Assembly (NCBI RefSeq): GCF_900637055.1
Contig: NZ_LR134338.1
Span: 351,501-415,500 of the forward strand
Direction of reading: 5' to 3'
Length of the DNA: 64,000 bases
Source: Brevibacillus brevis
GTDB taxonomy: Bacteria > Bacillota > Bacilli > Brevibacillales > Brevibacillaceae
Of this stretch, positions 1-8,230 are shown in pieces (positions within the stretch are counted from its first letter, which is position 1; each line of letters begins with the position of its first letter). Under the pieces are notes generated by a model. That model did not search any database, was not told the DNA's origin, and saw only the letters and a program-made list of their open reading frames with translations. The translations under genes were made by a program, and so were the position numbers.

Positions 1-155
1 GGAGAAGTTGCTATTTGGGAATGGGAAGCCAAATTAAAGGTGATCTTACATTGGAAGACTACTGTTTAGTTGGTATGGGAAGTAATGTATTGGATGATGT
101 GGCAACGAGAACGGTAGTTGCGGGAAACCCTGCGAGAATATTAAAAGGAACTTAA
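1..155 (+). CDS. Hexapeptide-repeat acetyltransferase, C-terminal fragment
   Basis: Open from the window edge in the frame starting at base 3, ending at a TAA at 153-155. The roughly 50 visible residues show left-handed beta-helix hexapeptide spacing (YLGMGS, YCLVGMGS, VLDDV) and the closing AGNPAR motif typical of LbH-fold acetyltransferases of the NeuD/serine-acetyltransferase-like type that modify nucleotide sugars or glycans. It lies 35 bases before the nucleotide-sugar dehydrogenase gene on the same strand, so it probably belongs to the same glycan locus. The N-terminal part and substrate cannot be seen. Confidence 0.8.
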   Translation, partial: RSCYLGMGSQIKGDLTLEDYCLVGMGSNVLDDVATRTVVAGNPARILKGT

Positions 156-190
156 TGTTAATCTAATTTGATCGACAAGGGTGATAGAGT

Positions 191-1531
191 ATGTCTCCTT
201 TCACAGAGATTTTAACAGATAACTTAACAGATATTTTAATAGACAAAATAAAATTGCGAAAAGCATCTTTAGGCGTCATTGGTCTCGGCTATGTAGGTCT
301 CCCGTTGGCTGTTGAAAAAGCGAAAGCAGGTTACCGCGTATTTGGTTTCGACATTCAGCAAAAAAGAGTAGATATGGTCAATCAAGGCATCAATTATATT
401 GGGGATGTTGTAGAAAACGAATTAAGAGAATTGGTCCAGACAGGCATGATAACCGCAACGACAGATTACTCTTTCATTCGCGATCTGGATGTCATTTCGA
501 TTTGCGTGCCTACTCCGTTAGATTCATACCAACAGCCTGACATTACATATGTTAAAGCTTCTGCTGAGGCAGTAGCTGCGCACATGCACCCTGGAATGCT
601 CGTTGTACTGGAAAGCACCACATATCCAGGAACGACAGAGGAAATCGTCTTACCAATCCTCGAAGAAACTGGTTTAAAATGCGGTGTAGATTTTTACTTG
701 GCGTACTCACCTGAAAGGGTAGATCCAGGAAACCGCGTATATAATACGAAAAATACTCCAAAAGTAGTCGGAGGCATTACAAAGGATTGCACGCAAGTTG
801 CCGCCATGCTCTATGAACAAGTTTTAGAGGGGAAGGTTCACCAGGTATCCAGCCCTGCAGTAGCGGAGATGGAAAAAATTCTGGAGAATACGTTCCGTAA
901 TATCAACATTGCTCTAGTAAACGAGATGGCAATTCTATGCAATCGAATGGGCATAGACATTTGGGAAGTAATTGATGCGGCTAGCACAAAACCCTATGGT
1001 TTTATGCCCTTCTATCCAGGTCCAGGTCTCGGAGGACACTGCATCCCGGTAGATCCTTGGTACCTGACATGGAAAGCAAGAGAATTCAACTATCACACCC
1101 GGCTTATCGAAGTCGCAGGGGAAATTAACAATAGCATGCCAGAATTTGTTGTGGAAAGAATCGGCGGCATATTGAACCAATTTTGCAAGCCGATTAATGG
1201 TTCAACAGTATATTTGCTAGGGATCGCATATAAAAAAGATATTGATGATTACAGGGAGTCTCCAGTAATAAAAATCATTGAGATACTTAAGCAAAAAGGT
1301 GCTCATGTTGTGTTTAGTGACCCTAAAATTCCGCATTTTAGTTACAAAGGTACGGATTACGAAGGAATAGAAGTATCAGAAGAAAATCTACGCTCTGCTG
1401 ATATTGTGGTTTTAACTACGGATCACTCCGATTATGATTACAAGCTGATTGGAGAATATGCGGAAGTGTTGTTTGATACGCGAAATGCAATGCAGGCCAT
1501 TGAACATAAAAACCACTATTTCCGGTTATAA
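191..1531 (+). CDS. UDP-N-acetylglucosamine 6-dehydrogenase-like nucleotide sugar dehydrogenase (WbpA type)
   Basis: 446 residues, the usual size of UDP-glucose/UDP-HexNAc 6-dehydrogenases, which oxidise the C6 hydroxyl of a UDP-sugar to a carboxylate with two NAD+. An N-terminal Rossmann motif GLGYVGLPLA follows residue 32; the central GPGLGGHCIPVDP segment carries the catalytic cysteine; the C-terminal UDP-binding domain has the LGIAYKKDIDDYRESP signature. The next three genes are an oxidoreductase, an acetyltransferase and an aminotransferase, matching the WbpA-B-D-E pathway, so UDP-GlcNAc is the likely substrate. This is inferred from neighbours; related enzymes use UDP-ManNAc or UDP-glucose. 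Confidence 0.88.
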   Translation: MSPFTEILTDNLTDILIDKIKLRKASLGVIGLGYVGLPLAVEKAKAGYRVFGFDIQQKRVDMVNQGINYIGDVVENELRELVQTGMITATTDYSFIRDLDVISICVPTPLDSYQQPDITYVKASAEAVAAHMHPGMLVVLESTTYPGTTEEIVLPILEETGLKCGVDFYLAYSPERVDPGNRVYNTKNTPKVVGGITKDCTQVAAMLYEQVLEGKVHQVSSPAVAEMEKILENTFRNINIALVNEMAILCNRMGIDIWEVIDAASTKPYGFMPFYPGPGLGGHCIPVDPWYLTWKAREFNYHTRLIEVAGEINNSMPEFVVERIGGILNQFCKPINGSTVYLLGIAYKKDIDDYRESPVIKIIEILKQKGAHVVFSDPKIPHFSYKGTDYEGIEVSEENLRSADIVVLTTDHSDYDYKLIGEYAEVLFDTRNAMQAIEHKNHYFRL

Positions 1532-1553
1532 AAAAGTTGGGAAGTGTAAGGAA

Positions 1554-2534
1554 ATGCAAAAAGTTATAGTTGTAGGGGCAGGGCATTGGGGGATTAATCA
1601 TGTGAAAACATTTTACGAACTAGGTGCGCTTGCTGGTGTAGTAGAAACTAATGTTAGTTCACATGTAGAGTTGATAAAGGAATATCCTGATGTATCAATA
1701 TTCTCTTCACTTGAGGAAGGACTTGCAGTTGAAGCCAATGGGGTTGTGATTGCAACTCCTGCGCCTACTCATTATACATTAGCGGTACAGGCGATGCTCG
1801 CTGGCAAAGATGTACTGGTAGAAAAGCCTATGACACTTTCTATGAAAGAGGCTAAATCACTGGTTGAGGTCGCCAAAAATACAGATCGAATTCTAATGGT
1901 CGGACATCTTTTGCTGTATCAACCGGCTATTCAGAAAATGAAAGAGCTTCTAGACCAAAATGTAATCGGCAAAGTTTGCTCCATTCATCAAGAGCGCATG
2001 AAGCTTGGAAGAGTTCGTTCCGTGGAAAATGTGCTGTGGAGCTTCGGTGTCCATGACATTGCTGTTCTCTTGTATTTAATTGGGAAAGAGCCTGTTTCTA
2101 TACAAGTAAACGGCCAAAGCATCGTTCAACCGACTGTCGAAGACGATACGCATCTTCATTTGAACTTTGCAAATGGTATCCAAGCACATTTACGTACATC
2201 CTGGCTCTGGCCAATACAGAAGAGATCAATGGTTATTACCGGAACGGAAGGGTTTCTGGTATATGAAGAAGATAAACAGATCGTTACCTTATACAAAAAG
2301 GGTGTAGGAAGCGATTTACAAAACTGGTCTACCGGAGAGGAAATCGTTTACCAGGGTGGTACGGAAAATCCGCTAAAAAACGAATGTGAACATTTTCTTG
2401 CTTGCATACAAAGCCGAGCACTACCTCTATCAGATGGAAAGAATGGAATGGAAGTTGTTCGTATTTTGGAGCAAGCATCCAGACTCCTTGAAAAGGAGGA
2501 GAATAGCATTGAGCGACGAGTTCTTCAAGCATGA
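1554..2534 (+). CDS. Gfo/Idh/MocA-family oxidoreductase (WbpB-like)
   Basis: 326 residues from the ATG at 1554. The frame stays open upstream, but the Rossmann fold begins immediately at [13 protein letters not shown], so the internal ATG is chosen; it lies 22 bases after the dehydrogenase stop. VEKPMTLS is the family EKP motif whose lysine takes part in catalysis, and FGVHDIAVL follows in the C-terminal domain. In the WbpABDE pathway this enzyme oxidises C3 of UDP-GlcNAcA to a 3-keto sugar. The function is assigned by family plus operon context. The 3' end overlaps the next gene by 26 bases. Confidence 0.85.
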   Translation: MQKVIVVGAGHWGINHVKTFYELGALAGVVETNVSSHVELIKEYPDVSIFSSLEEGLAVEANGVVIATPAPTHYTLAVQAMLAGKDVLVEKPMTLSMKEAKSLVEVAKNTDRILMVGHLLLYQPAIQKMKELLDQNVIGKVCSIHQERMKLGRVRSVENVLWSFGVHDIAVLLYLIGKEPVSIQVNGQSIVQPTVEDDTHLHLNFANGIQAHLRTSWLWPIQKRSMVITGTEGFLVYEEDKQIVTLYKKGVGSDLQNWSTGEEIVYQGGTENPLKNECEHFLACIQSRALPLSDGKNGMEVVRILEQASRLLEKEENSIERRVLQA

Positions 2535-3120
2535 GTCAGCATACGTCGATGAAGGGGCCAAGGTCGGAAAAGGAACACGGATTTGGCATTTCTCTCATGT
2601 TATGGGTAAAGCAGAAATTGGTGAAGGATGTAATCTTGGACAAAATGTCTTTGTTGCGAATCATACACGAGTAGGAAATCATGTTAAAATCCAGAATAAC
2701 GTTTCATTATATGAAGGGGTGATTTTGGAGGACTATGTGTTTTGTGGTCCAAGCATGGTTTTTACAAACGTCAAAACACCGCGTTCGGCTTTTCCACGCA
2801 ACACGAGCGACGATTATTATGAAACAACAATCAAGTACGGAGCTTCTATTGGAGCCAATGCAACTATTGTATGTGGCGTAACGATTGGGAAATGGGCGTT
2901 CGTAGCAGCTGGTGCGGTTGTTACAAAAAATGTACCTGATTATGCTTTAGTGGCAGGAGTACCTGCAAGAATTATTGGCTGGGTATGCCAGTGTGGTGAA
3001 GCTTTGGCGGTTACTGCTGATTCGGAGACCGCAAAGTGTGCTAGCTGCAATCGGACCTATCGAAAAGCGGAAAGTGGAGAAATGGATATCTATCATGAAG
3101 AAGCGGAAGTGGGACAATGA
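2509..3120 (+). CDS. UDP-3-amino-sugar N-acetyltransferase, hexapeptide family (WbpD-like)
   Basis: 203 residues from a TTG at 2509, chosen because AAAAGGAGGA ends 8 bases upstream and homologous sequence ([16 protein letters not shown]) starts just after. Repeated hexapeptides ([30 protein letters not shown]) form a left-handed beta-helix, closed by [11 protein letters not shown]. Expected role: acetylating the 3-amino group of UDP-GlcNAc(3NH2)A with acetyl-CoA. The last 40 residues contain CQCGE followed by CASCNRTY, a four-cysteine zinc-ribbon-like tail. It overlaps the preceding gene by 26 bases and the aminotransferase by an ATGA, consistent with translational coupling. Confidence 0.87.
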   Translation: MSDEFFKHESAYVDEGAKVGKGTRIWHFSHVMGKAEIGEGCNLGQNVFVANHTRVGNHVKIQNNVSLYEGVILEDYVFCGPSMVFTNVKTPRSAFPRNTSDDYYETTIKYGASIGANATIVCGVTIGKWAFVAAGAVVTKNVPDYALVAGVPARIIGWVCQCGEALAVTADSETAKCASCNRTYRKAESGEMDIYHEEAEVGQ

Positions 3121-4223
3121 GCAAAATTCCTATTCTTGACTTACAGCAAGAAATACAATTCCTTCGTGAAAAGTTGTTCACAGCATTTGAAGATGTTCTG
3201 CAATCAGGGCAGTTCATTATGGGACCACAAGTAAAAGCATTGGAGTCTGAACTAGCAGATTTTTTAGGTGTTAAGCATGCGATTACACTTAATTCTGGTA
3301 CAGATGCATTGGTTATAGGATTGAGGGCACTAGGGATTGGGGAAGGGGATGAAGTGATAACGACACCCTTCACGTTTTATGCAACGGCAGAAGCGATTCA
3401 ACATGTCGGTGCTAGCACAGTTTTTGCAGATATCGATCCTGTCACTTTCAATATTAAAGTAGACGGTTTGGAAGAAAAAATAACAAATAAAACGAAAGCA
3501 ATCATACCAGTTCATTTGTTTGGACAAGCTGTGCAAATGGATGCACTTATGAGCTTAGCTAAAAAGTATGATTTGAAAATCATAGAGGATGTGGCCCAAG
3601 CATTTGGAGGTACATTTGGGGATTCCATGCTAGGGACTGTAGGCGATGTTGGGTGCTTCTCTTTCTTTCCTTCCAAAAATCTCGGAGCCTATGGTGACGG
3701 AGGATTGCTCACTACAAATGATGACAAAGTGGCTGAAGTCGCGAAAATGCTTCGATCTCACGGCTCGAAAAAGAAATATTACAACGAACTGGTGGGTTAT
3801 AACTCGCGACTCGATGAAATGCAAGCGGCAATCCTTCGGGTAAAATTGCCGTACATAAAGGAGTGGAACGGAAAAAGAAGGCAGGCAGCTTCGTATTATA
3901 CAGCTGCATTAAAGGACTTGCCCGGAATTGTAACGCCGGAAGAGAGTCCTCAATGCACTCATGTTTTTCATCAATATACGATTCGGGTTTCCGATGATCA
4001 AAGAGAATTGCTAAAGACTTACTTAGAGGAGCAAGGAATTAGCACAATGGTCTATTACCCTACACCAGTGCATAAACTTCCGATTTTTAGCGAGATTCAT
4101 GAGTCTTACTCTGAGTCTGAGCAAGCTGCTGCAGAAGTGCTGAGCCTTCCTATATGGCCAAATATTCAAACCGAAGTTCAAGATCAAGTAATTACGGCAA
4201 TTAAGAACTTTTTCAAACGATGA
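3117..4223 (+). CDS. DegT/DnrJ/EryC1 aminotransferase (WbpE-like)
   Basis: 368 residues, standard for PLP-dependent sugar aminotransferases. N-terminal LDLQQEI, then LNSGTDAL near residue 60, the DVAQAFGG aspartate region that contacts the PLP ring, and [14 protein letters not shown] with the PLP-binding lysine at residue 187. In the Wbp route it transaminates the C3 ketone made by the WbpB-like enzyme, giving the amine acetylated by the WbpD-like enzyme. The start overlaps the acetyltransferase stop (ATGA). It is the last gene of the unit; a strong hairpin terminator follows at once. No 2-epimerase (WbpI type) is seen, so the pathway in this window stops at the gluco-configured sugar. Confidence 0.9.
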   Translation: MSKIPILDLQQEIQFLREKLFTAFEDVLQSGQFIMGPQVKALESELADFLGVKHAITLNSGTDALVIGLRALGIGEGDEVITTPFTFYATAEAIQHVGASTVFADIDPVTFNIKVDGLEEKITNKTKAIIPVHLFGQAVQMDALMSLAKKYDLKIIEDVAQAFGGTFGDSMLGTVGDVGCFSFFPSKNLGAYGDGGLLTTNDDKVAEVAKMLRSHGSKKKYYNELVGYNSRLDEMQAAILRVKLPYIKEWNGKRRQAASYYTAALKDLPGIVTPEESPQCTHVFHQYTIRVSDDQRELLKTYLEEQGISTMVYYPTPVHKLPIFSEIHESYSESEQAAAEVLSLPIWPNIQTEVQDQVITAIKNFFKR

Positions 4224-4229
4224 GAAATT

Positions 4230-4259
4230 AGCCCTATTGATATAGGGCTGATTTTTTTG
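4230..4259 (+). terminator. Rho-independent terminator of the diacetamido-sugar operon
   Basis: AGCCCTAT (4230-4237) and ATAGGGCT (4242-4249) form an 8-bp stem with a 4-base loop, followed by seven T residues at 4252-4258. It separates the sugar genes from the flagellar operon. Confidence 0.9.
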
Positions 4260-4271
4260 TTATCGAACCAG

Positions 4272-4299
4272 TAAACCTTTCCTACACGTATGCCGATAT
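4272..4299 (+). promoter_or_regulatory. Sigma-D flagellar promoter for flaG-fliD-fliS-fliT
   Basis: TAAA at 4272-4275 and GCCGATAT at 4292-4299, 16 bases apart, match the Bacillus sigma-D (SigD/FliA) consensus at all 12 positions. The -10 ends 36 bases before the flaG start. Confidence 0.85.
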
Positions 4300-4335
4300 C
4301 AATAGTAAAGATATTCCGCTGGGGGGAGAAAGGGA

Positions 4336-4692
4336 ATGGATATAAAAGGGATAAATGATCCTGGAAGAGGTGCAGTTGGTTTAGAGTTGAAAAATGCAGG
4401 GGAACAGAGTACAAAGGACAATAAAACAGCTGATTCGGCAGATACGTACGGGAATGAAAAGAAGTACTCAAAAAAGGAACTGGAGAAAGAAGTAGATTCT
4501 CTCAATGATTTTTTGAAGGGAAGCACGACACATCTAAAGTTCAAATTGCATGAAAAGCTGGGTGAGTATTACGTACAGGTGGTCAATGACCAGTCCAATG
4601 AGGTTGTCAGAGAAATACCTTCAAAGAAAATGTTGGACGTTGTAGCCAAAATGTATGAAATGGTAGGAATATTGGTTGACGAAAAAAGATAG
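4336..4692 (+). CDS. flaG: FlaG-family flagellar protein
   Basis: 118 residues from an ATG preceded by GGGGGGAGAAAGGGA. The first 55 residues are polar and probably disordered; the conserved FlaG core follows (LNDFLKGSTTHLKFKLHEKLGEYYV, then VVREIPSKKMLDVVAKMYEMVG). FlaG proteins act in filament assembly and length control and sit before fliD in Bacillales (yvyC in Bacillus subtilis). First gene behind the sigma-D promoter, 12 bases from fliD. Confidence 0.88.
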   Translation: MDIKGINDPGRGAVGLELKNAGEQSTKDNKTADSADTYGNEKKYSKKELEKEVDSLNDFLKGSTTHLKFKLHEKLGEYYVQVVNDQSNEVVREIPSKKMLDVVAKMYEMVGILVDEKR

Positions 4693-4704
4693 AGGTGAGT
4701 AAAA

Positions 4705-6228
4705 GTGGCAATTAATCGTATTTCAGGTATGGCCAGTGGTATGGATACGGAAACAATGGTTAAAGACCTGATGAAAGCTGAACGAAAGCCCTTAGACAAT
4801 TTATTACGAAAAAAACAATTGGATGAATGGAAGCGCGATGACTATCGTGATATGAATTTGTTGCTTGCTACGTTTCGTGACACGACGATGCGCGATATGC
4901 GGATGCAATCTACGTACTTGAAAAAGACTGTCAGTTCTACTAACGATGCCATTGTGACAGCAAAGCAAAAAGGAAATCCTAGCTTGCCATCTTATGTCGT
5001 CGAAAATGTTCAACTAGCAATAGCTGGGAAACCTCATGCAAAAACATTTGATGCTACTGGAGTAAGTAATCCTGAGGCCTCATTAGGAAATAAATTTGAG
5101 CTTAAAATTGCTGGTGACTCAGGTGTAGAAAAGACGATTCAAGTGGCATCAACCGATTCTATGAATAGCATTATTAGTAAGATTAATAGTGTTTCCAAAG
5201 ACACTGGAGTTGTCGCGAGTTTCAATCCTACCGACAAAAAATTGGTGTTTACTGCTACAAAGACTGGCGAGACAAATATGAAGTTAACCGTGGACACTAC
5301 AAATGGCGGAACGAACACAATTGGTTTGGTGAACTACCAAGGCAAAAGTGGAGTAGCAGACATACCAGGAAAAGCAACCATAAATGGGACTGAACTTAGC
5401 ATCCCAAGCAACATTTTTACATATGACGGGATGGAATTCAATTTTAAGCAAAGCACAGCACCTGGACAGAATTACACCATTACTTCTAATCCTGATGAGG
5501 ATGCAATATTTAAATCCATTACGAAGTTTGTTGAAGATTACAATACACTAATTGATAAGCTTAACAAAAAAATATCGCAAGCTCGTTATAAAGACTATCA
5601 TCCACTTTCTGATGAAGAAAAAGCGGCAATGGATGAGAAAGTAATTGAGAAATGGGAAGAAAAAGCGAAAAGTGGTTTGCTTCGTCGTGACCCCATGATT
5701 ACAGAAACGCTTAATCAAATGCGTGGGGCTATCTTTAACCCTGTTTCGGATGTAAATAAAAAGTTTGACTTGCTAACAGAAGTGGGGATTTCTACTACCC
5801 GTCCAGGTGCTGAAGGTTCTGCAACTAACTATCTGGACAAGGGAAAATTGTATATAGACGAAACAAAATTGCGTAAAGCAATCCGTGAAAACGGTACAGA
5901 TGTAATGGATCTCTTCACGAAAACCAGCTCTTCGACCGATCCTAAAACCAAGTTTGAGGAAAGTGGAATCGCTCAGAGACTATATAGTACATTAGGCGAA
6001 ATTACAACGAAGATCACGAAAAAAGCCGGTTCAGTTGGCATGACAGATGAATCCGAATATTTTACAATGGGAAAAGACATGAAGAATTTAAAAGATCAAA
6101 TTAAGCAATGGGAAAGACGCATGGATAAAATAGAGGATCGCTACTGGAGAAAGTTTACTGCACTTGAAAATGCGATGAACAAAATGAACTCTCAAAGTGC
6201 GTGGCTCGCACAGCAACTTGGTGGATGA
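4705..6228 (+). CDS. fliD: Flagellar hook-associated protein 2 (filament cap) FliD
   Basis: 507 residues from a GTG start with AGAGGTGAG upstream. The N-terminal IxGMASGMDTETMVKDLMKAER is diagnostic of FliD, and the C-terminal region ends in a long amphipathic helix (MKNLKDQIKQWERRMDKIEDRY) rich in the coiled-coil heptads seen in cap proteins. FliD pentamers cap the growing filament outside the cell and promote flagellin insertion; FliT-like chaperones bind it in the cytosol. The middle (about residues 100-260) is a variable beta-rich domain. Co-transcribed with flaG and fliS. Confidence 0.95.
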   Translation: MAINRISGMASGMDTETMVKDLMKAERKPLDNLLRKKQLDEWKRDDYRDMNLLLATFRDTTMRDMRMQSTYLKKTVSSTNDAIVTAKQKGNPSLPSYVVENVQLAIAGKPHAKTFDATGVSNPEASLGNKFELKIAGDSGVEKTIQVASTDSMNSIISKINSVSKDTGVVASFNPTDKKLVFTATKTGETNMKLTVDTTNGGTNTIGLVNYQGKSGVADIPGKATINGTELSIPSNIFTYDGMEFNFKQSTAPGQNYTITSNPDEDAIFKSITKFVEDYNTLIDKLNKKISQARYKDYHPLSDEEKAAMDEKVIEKWEEKAKSGLLRRDPMITETLNQMRGAIFNPVSDVNKKFDLLTEVGISTTRPGAEGSATNYLDKGKLYIDETKLRKAIRENGTDVMDLFTKTSSSTDPKTKFEESGIAQRLYSTLGEITTKITKKAGSVGMTDESEYFTMGKDMKNLKDQIKQWERRMDKIEDRYWRKFTALENAMNKMNSQSAWLAQQLGG

Positions 6229-6256
6229 CAGATGACAGTAAAGGGGCGGTAATGAT

Positions 6257-6634
6257 ATGAGTATTAATGCAGCGCAAGCATATCAAACGAATCAAGTTAC
6301 AACAGCTCCGCCTGAAGAACTAACCTTAATGTTATACAACGGCGGTATTAAATTCCTTCGTTTGGCGAAGGTAGCGCTTCAAGAAAAAAAACTGGATAAG
6401 ACGCATGAGAATGCAATGAAAGTCCAAGCTATTTTGGGAGAACTCTCTAGCACTCTCAATCTTTCCTATCCGGTTGGTGAGCAAATGGCTGCTATGTATG
6501 AATATATGTTGCATAGGACTATTGAAGCCAATATGAAAAAAGATGCTGAAATTTTTGATGAAGTAGAGGACTTCTTTACACAATTTCGTGACACATGGAA
6601 GCAAGCAATTGCTTTGAACAAGAATAAGGGATGA
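6257..6634 (+). CDS. fliS: Flagellar export chaperone FliS
   Basis: 125 residues. AYQTNQVTTAPPEELTLMLYNGGIKFL is the conserved FliS N-terminus, and the remainder is helical, as in the four-helix bundle that binds the disordered C-terminus of flagellin and prevents early polymerisation. The ATG lies 10 bases after AAGGGGCGG. It follows fliD by 28 bases and overlaps the next gene by four bases. Confidence 0.95.
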   Translation: MSINAAQAYQTNQVTTAPPEELTLMLYNGGIKFLRLAKVALQEKKLDKTHENAMKVQAILGELSSTLNLSYPVGEQMAAMYEYMLHRTIEANMKKDAEIFDEVEDFFTQFRDTWKQAIALNKNKG

Positions 6635-7014
6635 GAGATGATATGAAGGAATGGACGGAAGTCTCATCTCTATTGGAGCAATTGCTTTCAGCATCGAAAG
6701 AACTTCGTAACAAAATATTTGCAGACGATGATGATATTGAAGGATGGACAGGCTTGATTGATCAAAGAGAGGATATTATTAAACAGATTTCCAAGTTGCA
6801 AAATCAGGGTGCCATTGTAACAAATGAGGATAAGGAACGTTATCTCCAAAAAGTGTATGAGATCGATCTGCAAGTTTTTCCTTTGCTAGAGAAAAAGTAT
6901 GATAATTTGGATAGACAATCGAAGAACATCCAAAAGAGTATTATGGTAGGAGCAAAATATGGATCTTACGGAAATATAAATCCATATGGGGCTTACTTCG
7001 ATAAGAGGAACTAA
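6631..7014 (+). CDS. fliT: FliT-like flagellar chaperone
   Basis: 127 residues, all predicted helical and highly charged, with the short-bundle pattern of FliT-type proteins (WTEVSSLLEQLLSASKEL, then GLIDQREDIIKQISKL). The position after fliS is that of fliT in Bacillus, where it is a FliD chaperone. Sequence conservation in this family is low, so the assignment rests on size and synteny. The start may be the ATG at 6631 (overlapping the fliS stop) or the ATG at 6643; neither has a perfect ribosome binding site. Confidence 0.75.
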   Translation: MRDDMKEWTEVSSLLEQLLSASKELRNKIFADDDDIEGWTGLIDQREDIIKQISKLQNQGAIVTNEDKERYLQKVYEIDLQVFPLLEKKYDNLDRQSKNIQKSIMVGAKYGSYGNINPYGAYFDKRN

Positions 7015-7019
7015 AGGTT

Positions 7020-7062
7020 CAAAGGCCTGTAAAAACTGAACTTCAGTTTTTACAGGCCTTTG
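7020..7062. terminator. Long perfect hairpin, bidirectional terminator between fliT and the YjfB-like gene
   Basis: A 20-bp perfect stem (7020-7039 with 7043-7062) around a 3-base loop, containing an A5 run in one arm and a T5 run in the other. It sits between convergent genes 6 bases after the fliT stop and can serve both strands. Confidence 0.75.
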
Positions 7063-7068
7063 ATCGTA

Positions 7069-7260
7069 CTATACACTAATATCTATTTGCTTTCCTAATG
7101 TAGGATGAGAAGCCTGTACTGTGGCTTGGGCTTTTGAAAAATCATCCAACATTACGGTAGCTCCAGCTGCTTGTGATGCTTGAGCCATGTTCATGATACT
7201 AAGGCTTACGGTGTGCTGGAGTTGGCTTAATTGCCCACTCATGATTGAATTGATGTCCAT
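7069..7260 (-). CDS. YjfB-family putative motility protein
   Basis: 63 residues on the minus strand. MDINSIMS, a helical segment with SIMNMAQASQAAGATVM, and a short polar tail match the small YjfB family found in motile Bacillales; the biochemical role is unknown. The ribosome binding site is GAAAGGAG just upstream. Placement between fliT and a stator pair supports a motility link. A weak sigma-D-like match (TATA, 15 bases, TCCGATAA) lies on the minus strand near 7301-7327. Confidence 0.72.
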   Translation of the reverse strand: MDINSIMSGQLSQLQHTVSLSIMNMAQASQAAGATVMLDDFSKAQATVQASHPTLGKQIDISV

Positions 7261-7326
7261 AGTTTATATCTCTCCTTTCTATAGGGACTATTTCATTACT
7301 ATTATCGGATTGGAAAACCTTTGCTA

Positions 7327-7354
7327 TAATATTAAAATTCAAAACAGCCGATAT
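7327..7354 (+). promoter_or_regulatory. Sigma-D-like promoter for the MotA/MotB-type pair
   Basis: TAAT at 7327-7330, 16 bases, then a perfect GCCGATAT at 7347-7354: 3 of 4 and 8 of 8 consensus matches with the same 16-base spacing as the flaG promoter. It lies 66 bases before the TTG start at 7421. A vegetative-like TATAAT overlaps at 7325-7330. Confidence 0.65.
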
Positions 7355-7420
7355 ACCAAAAGAAAACCTATTTCACTGCTAACAGTTACAAAGGAAGAAA
7401 ACCAGGAAGGTGAATCACTT

Positions 7421-8230
7421 TTGTCCACAAAACGCCGCTCACTCGTCTTAATCGGAGCCGTCCTCCTCATCTTCATACACGCGGTCTACCTAAACGGAAC
7501 CCTATCGGACCTCCTCAACGTAACCGCCATTGAGCTAGTCGCGCTCTCCGTAGTCATGTCATACGCAGTCAAACGCAAGCATCTCGACTTGAAAAAAATC
7601 TGGCGCTTGCTCATCCACGGTCGTCAAAGCAACGTCGAAGAAACGATCAAGCGCTTCTACTACTACGCGCTCGTCCAGAAGGAACAGGGCTATATCGCGC
7701 TCGAAAAGGAGCTGCAACAGGAAACCGATTCGTTTGTCCAACGAGGATGCCTGCTGGCGATCGAGGGTGTTCCAGAAGAAGAACTGCGCTTGATCCTGGA
7801 GAACGAGCTCAAGGGTGAGCAGTATCGCTACCAACAGTCAGCAGGTTTCTTCCGCCTCATCAGCTTGCTTGCGCCGGGGATGGGGCTGGTCGGTACGCTC
7901 TTGGGGATGACGGGCGTACTGAAGTCGCTTGAAGACATGGCCTTGACCGGACACAGTCTGAGCGCAGCGGTCGTAGCGACGCTGTATGGCGCGCTCTTGG
8001 CGAACTTGTTCGCGTTGCCATGCTACTACCGCCTGATGGATCTGTACGACCGGGAAATGTTTGAAAAGCGTCTTTTTATCGAGGGTTGTGTTGGTCTCCA
8101 GCGCATGGAGACACCACGCTTATTGTTTGAAAAGCTGAACTCATTCTTGCCAGGTGACCAAAAGCTGGTGCTGATTAAAGAGGCAGGCAGCATGAAGGGC
8201 ACGATTGAAAGGCAGGACCGCTATGCATGA
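7421..8230 (+). CDS. MotA-type flagellar stator / MotA-TolQ-ExbB proton channel family protein
   Basis: 269 residues from a TTG at 7421 placed 8 bases after AGGAAGGTG; the frame is open upstream but is not protein-like there. Two N-terminal membrane segments (LVLIGAVLLIFIHAVYL and the next helix), a cytoplasmic helical domain, then two more membrane segments: LLAPGMGLVGTLLGMTGVL with the conserved proline-glycine pair of the channel, and AAVVATLYGALLANLFALP. It overlaps the MotB-like gene by 8 bases, and with the sigma-D-like promoter this points to a torque-generating stator. Whether it uses H+ or Na+ cannot be decided here. Confidence 0.88.
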   Translation: MSTKRRSLVLIGAVLLIFIHAVYLNGTLSDLLNVTAIELVALSVVMSYAVKRKHLDLKKIWRLLIHGRQSNVEETIKRFYYYALVQKEQGYIALEKELQQETDSFVQRGCLLAIEGVPEEELRLILENELKGEQYRYQQSAGFFRLISLLAPGMGLVGTLLGMTGVLKSLEDMALTGHSLSAAVVATLYGALLANLFALPCYYRLMDLYDREMFEKRLFIEGCVGLQRMETPRLLFEKLNSFLPGDQKLVLIKEAGSMKGTIERQDRYA

